From Chamaelirium japonicum (Eukaryota > Streptophyta > Magnoliopsida > Liliales > Melanthiaceae), in contig OX393557.1 in assembly GCA_947650365.1 (NCBI GenBank), positions 47,895,979 through 47,959,978 on the forward strand: a stretch of DNA of 64,000 bases, read 5' to 3'. The position numbers were made by a program, and so were the translations under genes. Numbering within the stretch: the first letter of the stretch is position 1; every line of letters begins with the position of its first letter. Below, one piece after another: positions 58,530-64,000 of this stretch. The notes beneath the pieces are model-generated. The model did not search any database, was not told where the DNA came from, and saw only the letters and a list, made by a program, of their open reading frames with translations.

Positions 58530-60726
58530 CGCGAATCCCTAACGACGATCTAACGCGAAAGAATAATCTAGCATGCATGCATGTTCTATCTATGCTAGAT
58601 CTACATGTTAGAGATCATACCTGCGTGCAGATTCTTTCACCGCGATAAATTTCTTCTTTGTCGATGGAGACGGGCTCGGATCTGCTTTGACATAGCTTCA
58701 GTACGATGGCCATAACTTTCTGCTCCGAACTCCGATTGGGCTGAAATTTGGACTGCAAGTAGCCAACTTCGAGACGCAACTTTTGCAACAAGTTTCACCT
58801 CGTTTGGACTTCTGTAGCTCCCGAAATTGTAAAAACAATGTTGATTTTCTGTGCAGATTCTGGACAACAAAAGGTTGCGGGAGATGCCTTCTAGTTCACC
58901 CGATCTCACACGATACACGGCACCTCGTCGATGGATCTCTGAGTGCCTCCATACGACGAGTCTTCTCCTTCTACGAAACACCACGCGATGAAGACGAGTC
59001 GCCATCCAATGGCGCAAGCGAGGGAGAAAGAGATGAGAGAGGAGAAGAGAGAAGAGGAGAGGGGGCGGCTAGCTAGGGTTTCCCCATACTTGTATGGCCG
59101 GCCCTATGGCTTGCCTTATGCATTGGGCCGACCCCCCCTCTCCCCTTTCCTTATATAGGGCCGGCCTTAGGCTTAGGATAAAGCCCAATATGGATAGGAT
59201 TGACTAATTCAAACCTCTCCATATATATCTCTTATTTATCTCTATCTTTTCCTTGGTTTTGAAAACGGTCAAAACCAGCCCGTTTTCTGCGCTTCATGAT
59301 CGGCCCTTTCATCGAAGGCAACAACCTCCTGAAACTAATGGGGCCGGCCTTGACCAGTCTCTCAACACTTAGGGCCGGCCCCCCTAGTACATAGTGACGC
59401 ATGGTATGACCAAAACGCCCTTATGTCACTAATTGGCCGTTCATCGTGTACGAGACTTTGCAAGGCACACATAAGTGAAGTGCACCAGTGATTTCACTAT
59501 TCTCTGATGTTCCCGTAGGGTGCCCCTAGTGAAGTCAACTAGTCAACTCGCAACATATCCCGGTGCATCGCACCCATGTGGCAAAGTCCACTTATGGCAA
59601 GGAATTGATACATGCGTCTCTGCACTAACCTAGGGTTTCCCCTTAGTGCACACACGTAGTTACGCATCTACTATGCACTAGTGCAAAGCACTCACGGAGC
59701 GTATGCTTCGACTTCTCGCTTCCTCTAACTATGTTCTGTGTTTCGAGGAGATGGTATAAGAACCGTACATAATGTCGATAAGGTGGAACCTTCAGGGACC
59801 AGGGTTCATGGCTTCCAACTTAGACTCGATCAACACACTACCTGAGTGTACCATCGATCCTCTAAGTCCGAGTTAACCTGTGTAGCCACCCAGAGTGCGA
59901 CGCAGGCTGCACTCCAATTCCCCCGGACTTACTATGTTCTCCCTCATACCCCTGCTCTCCGCTTAGTATGGTAAACTCGCTGTCCCTCCATCTGGTGCCA
60001 TGATGCAACTCGAGCGGTGGAGAATAGCGTCAGACTCGAGTGCTCATATGACTCGGTTCCTTCCAGGTTGACCACATACATCGTACCTCCGATTACTCTG
60101 ACGAGCAACCAGATCCGTCATCAGTCCAACTGATGACCACCTGGCCAGGGTTTAATACGATGTAGGTCAGACCAAGAAACGCACCTTCCGTTAGGGGTGT
60201 GGATAGCCTACAGGAGTGACACGTTGATGCAACACCAGCCGGGTAACCCAGTACACCGTGGTTTTGGATCACTGCATCCGAATCCTCACACATTGGTGCG
60301 CCAAAAGCACCACACCACTGGTTAGTCCACCAGACATGGTTCCTTAGGGTTTAGGACCATTTTACCCTAAGCAGAAACACGGTTTAGTACACCGATGTCT
60401 GCTCACCGATCTATGCACCGTGTTGGTTTCGTTCGGCCACAGACACTGTGCCTGGTAATGACCATGGTGGAGACACCAACGCTCTGTCATCCCAACAGCT
60501 TATCCTGATAGGGCGACCAACCCTGATCAGAGCTGCGAACGTATTTAGGTTACATGGGACCAGTCCCTTGAGTCTCCCACTCAAGTGGATTATCATGTAG
60601 CCATGGCTCTCTGTTCTGTAATCAGAACACGTACTAAGGTACGTACCAATATGCAATCTTATACTATCAACCATACATAGCTAAACTATAGGTTTTTACG
60701 AGCTATAGACCTCACCAATTCTAACA
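58530..60726 (-). mobile_element. Probable solo LTR of a large LTR retrotransposon
   Basis: On the minus strand the block starts TGTTAGAATTGGTGAGG (60726) and contains no protein-coding similarity over 2.2 kb. It includes TATATAAGG on the minus strand at about 59155 and GGCCGGCCC words. The other end near 58530-58580 is uncertain. Length, composition and TGTTAG start suggest an LTR, with no internal region seen. Superfamily unknown. Confidence 0.45.
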
Positions 60727-60957
60727 TGGGGTGTATTCAAGAGTGTATATAATTGGGGTATATTTAAGGGGGTATGTGTTTGATTGGGGTATAATCAAGT
60801 TGGGGCGGGCCATTTAACTGGGGTGTATTGAAAGTGGGGTGTAAGGGGGAAGGGTTTTTTTGGGATAGGAATGGGGTATGAAAAAGAAAAATGGGGTGTG
60901 TTCAAGTTTGTTGGAAATGGGGGCTAATGACAGATTTATGTGGTATGAATAAAATTT

Positions 60958-61428
60958 CCCAAATTTTATTCGTACCCCCAAAAATTTGTAACTAGCCCCC
61001 GACTCCCATCCGTTTCATAAAAACTTACTCAACATTTTTAAAATATCATTTATACCCTTTATCTTATACCCCACGTCCAACTAAAACCAAAAACTGCCCT
61101 CGACCGGAGAAAAAGAAGAGGGGGAGGGGAAATGGCTCCGTCGAGGTGGCGGGGGTCCCGACGATCAGACGACGGCCGGGCTTCATCGAGGTGGCGGGGT
61201 CCCAGCGATCAGACGATGACCGGGCTTCGTCGAGGTGACGGGGTGATGGGAGCGTCGATCGTTAGTTGCCGGAGTGGAGAGGGAGGAGGAGGTGATGCCA
61301 TCCTCCTCCTCATTTCTGTTGCTGGAGAGAAGGGAGGAGGGGGCTTGGCTGCCCCTCCTCCCCTCGCCTGTCTAAGCTCCGCCCGGGATCACACCCCATT
61401 GTCGTTGATGGGACAAAGATCGGTCGGA

Positions 61429-61459
<31 letters not shown>

Positions 61460-61776
61460 TAATGAAGCTGGGTTGGGTAAGGTCTGACGGGATAGCTCTC
61501 TATGTTCAGGCTGTTCAGCTATACTTGTGAGGCTCTCAAGATAAAATTTGAATTCAAACGGAAGAAGGATATTCATGGGGCTTCAACAAGGAAAAGGAAC
61601 GGGGTGTGATCAAGAAGGGGCGAGCCATTTAACTAGGGTGTATTCCAGGTGAGGTGTAAGAGGGATGAGTGATTTTGAGATAGAAATGGGGTATGATAAA
61701 AAAAATGGGATGTGTTCAAGTTTGTTAGAAATGGAGGCCAATTACAGATTTTTTGGGTATGAATAAAATTTTTCCC
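60958..61776. mobile_element. Second element with ends (GGG)AAATTTTATTC, 0.8 kb
   Basis: AAATTTTATTCGTACCCCC and TTGTAACTAGCCCCC at the left are mirrored at the right by GGAGGCCAATTACAGATTT and GAATAAAATTTTTCCC. The centre (61090-61540) is GC-rich with TCGAGGTGGCGGGG repeats, a CT-run (61432-61460) and no supported gene. Confidence 0.6.
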
Positions 61777-61879
61777 TTTTTTTTTTTGCGGAAAGTCAGA
61801 GGGCCATATTGTAAGTTGACTAAATACAGAAGGGTGGGGTCAAATGGGACATACTTTGACCCCACATTTGGCAGTACAC

Positions 61880-62640
61880 TTATATTGTAGGGGGGACTTG
61901 CTGAAAACCTCTATTTAGTAAATGGTTTTAAGCAAAAGGGCACAACATTTCGGGTTTGCATAAGATCCCTCCCCGAAATATCATAGTAAAGCAAGTCCTC
62001 CTAACCATCAAGTTTGACTTTTCCGTTCAAAAGATAAAAACACCCCTATATATGAAATGTACATAAAAGTATATATATAGAATTCGAATTTACATACACA
62101 AATCATTGAAGCAATAGATACTTTTTTCAGACATATTGTTACTCTTGCTACAGTGAAATCACTATAGCAAAAAACAAATTGGAAAAATTTTCCAAATCAG
62201 AGATTTTTTTTTTGCTATAGTGATTTTACTGTAGAAAAAAGTAACAATCTATTGTACAAAGAGTATTAATCTGTGGTACAAAAGGACTATCAATCTGCGG
62301 TACAGAGAGTAACATTTGCTATAATAATTTCACTGTATTTTTTTTTCCCCAACGATAGTCCTAAAAAAATTTGCTACAGTGATTTCACTGTAGCAAGAGC
62401 AACAATCTGGCCGCAAAGAGTATCCATTGCTACAGTCTTTGTGTGCATGCATCCGGATTCTATACACTTCCCTGTAAGGTCACGTGTATGGGTAAAATAG
62501 GAATAGTGTGGTCTATCCGGATTTTATACACTTTTATGCATAGTCAGGTAGGGACAAAATGGTTACAATAAAAACATTTGCTACGGAGGGACCTTAGACA
62601 CAACCGCAAGAACCTTAGCCACATTACCCCTATATTGTAT
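61880..62640. repeat. Palindrome cluster 3 (ACTGTAGC palindromes)
   Basis: Copies of TTGCTACAGTGATTTCACTG-TAGCAA and variants lie at about 62150, 62212, 62310 and 62370, mixed with AGTAACAATCT words as in cluster 1. Edge text (ATAAGATCCCTCCCCG at the left, GGAGGGACCTTAGAC at the right) resembles cluster 1. Non-coding. Confidence 0.72.
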
Positions 62641-62844
62641 GGAACTGTGTACCTTTGTTTTTCTTTTGTGGTATGCCATGCAAACAAATCATGTTTGCAT
62701 AGCCCAGCATCCTTTCGGAGAAAGAAATTTGATGACTGGATTTGACGACATGAATGTTACGTATGTTGTAAATATATTTTTTTGGCGGAATTTGTGAGCG
62801 CCAAAATTGACTTGGTGAAGTTTGTGTAATATTAAAAGATAATT

Positions 62845-63190
<346 letters not shown>

Positions 63191-63890
63191 GAGTTTATAT
63201 CCTTGGATTCACTCTTTGCTGAGGAGTGAAGGTGCCTCGTCGCTACGAGTGCTCAGGCGTGTGCGTGTGAGATGGGTGTGAAACTAGCGGTGTCTAGAAG
63301 ACAGAAGGCAAAAAGTGACAAAGATTAAGCAAATGAGATTACATGAGTTTGTGTGCGATGGTTGCGGTGCACTAGATCAAGCAATTCGTGGTGTGCTTGT
63401 CACGTGGTAATTGGCAGGGTAGGGTTTCGAATCATCGTAGTTCATTCGGGGTAATTCTCTGACCTCTGTATCTTTACCCTTTCTAGAGGATCACTTGCAC
63501 CTCCAAGATCACGGTCCTGACATGGTTTTTTTTCTTTGGGGTTTCCATGTAAAATCAACTGTGTGCTTTACTTTATACATAGCCTTGTATGCTTATTCCC
63601 TTGCACGTAGTCATCTCCCAGGTCCTCACTTTTGCTTGAGCATTGAGAGGAGAGGAGCAAACAACCCACTACATGACAAGATAAAATCCATAAGTATTCG
63701 CAGCTAGTGAGCGAGCATAAGCAAGATTAAATTCAGTAATCTAGCGAGTGCATGTATTGTGCCGCAAGAACATGCAATTGTGTGCAAAAATTTGATTAGG
63801 TATGATGTTCCCTCCGTACTTCGAGAACCTCCATTTTGATTCCCTACATATTAGAAAATTACATGGAATTAAGACCGGCTAGTGACATTG
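63191..63890. other. Stretch without a recognised feature
   Basis: AT-rich; a 70-codon frame at 63495-63707 shows no known motif. Nothing further is seen. Confidence 0.4.
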
Positions 63891-63895
63891 CACCA

Positions 63896-64000
63896 CATAC
63901 ATCACAACCCCAATGAAAATTACCTTTTAAGGGGTAAGGAGCTAATTTGAAGGAATTAAGAGGTAATTTCCATTGGGGTTGTGGTGTATGTGGCACAATG
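63896..64000. mobile_element. Small foldback MITE reaching the window edge
   Basis: Arms CATTGCACCACATACATCAC...AATTACC (63896-63934) and GGTAATTTCC...GTATGTGGCACAATG (63962-64000) pair over about 39 bp with four differences. The centre is only about 27 bp. The right limit may lie beyond the window. Confidence 0.8.

Larger units (their letters stand above)
57794..60960. mobile_element. Element with ends GGGAAATTTTATTC, swollen by insertions
   Basis: Left text GGGAAATTTTATTCATTCCC and CTGTAATTAGCCCCC is mirrored at the right by GGGGGCTAATGACAGATTT and GAATAAAATTTCCC. Inside are hAT-like GGGTC/GGGTTGG text (57950-58525) and a probable solo LTR (about 58530-60726). A shorter relative follows directly at 60958-61776. 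Confidence 0.6.

Overview
The window is flowering-plant nuclear DNA: spliced genes with GT-AG introns and a dense layer of plant-type repeats (Copia and Cassandra elements, hAT, Mutator-like and CACTA DNA transposons, tRNA-derived SINEs, a LINE fragment, long CT/GA/GT microsatellites). A GC-rich single-exon gene beside AT-rich introns hints at a monocot, but I cannot fix the species. I see no prokaryotic or organellar genes.

Three host genes can be supported, all on the minus strand. (1) An MO25/CAB39-like scaffold-protein gene (31805 down to 5563). I traced 11 exons by splice sites and protein similarity; they sum to 1008 nt (335 codons plus stop) with no break, spread over 26.2 kb. (2) An intact single-exon F-box gene (35633 to 34578). 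(3) A GRAS gene of the PAT1 branch (about 44050 to 42449), complete to its C-terminal SAW motif but with about three frame breaks, so it is either a recent pseudogene or carries consensus errors. A TATA box at 46128-46137 probably belongs to it.

Layout. 1-663: Cassandra retroelement with 5S-rRNA-like terminal repeats. 1382-4551: long hAT-like element with GGGTC-type ends and a repeat-rich interior. 4660-5300: first cluster of short ACTGTAGC palindromes. 5563-31805: the MO25 gene. Its introns hold a SINE (intron 9-8 gap), a Copia fragment and a SINE (intron 6), another Copia fragment (intron 5), and in the 10.9-kb intron 4 a Mutator-type MITE plus an old LTR element that received a nearly complete 5.76-kb hAT transposon and a 749-bp hAT MITE. 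32-34.3 kb: SINE, CT/GT microsatellites, a CACTA end, a strong hairpin and a head-to-head telomere-like tract. 34.5-35.7 kb: F-box gene. 35.7-42.4 kb: MITEs, a LINE ORF1 remnant, a 470-bp Mutator-type MITE. 42.4-46.1 kb: GRAS gene and its upstream region, with a Copia relic directly upstream. 47-64 kb: no gene found; MITEs nested in MITEs, hAT fragments, two more palindrome clusters, microsatellites and a probable solo LTR.

The genes do not form a pathway. The main interest is how a 26-kb host gene has stayed open while absorbing several transposons, and the series of small hAT families that share a 5'-TAGGG/CAGGG-type end and 8-bp target duplications but each have their own short subterminal repeat.
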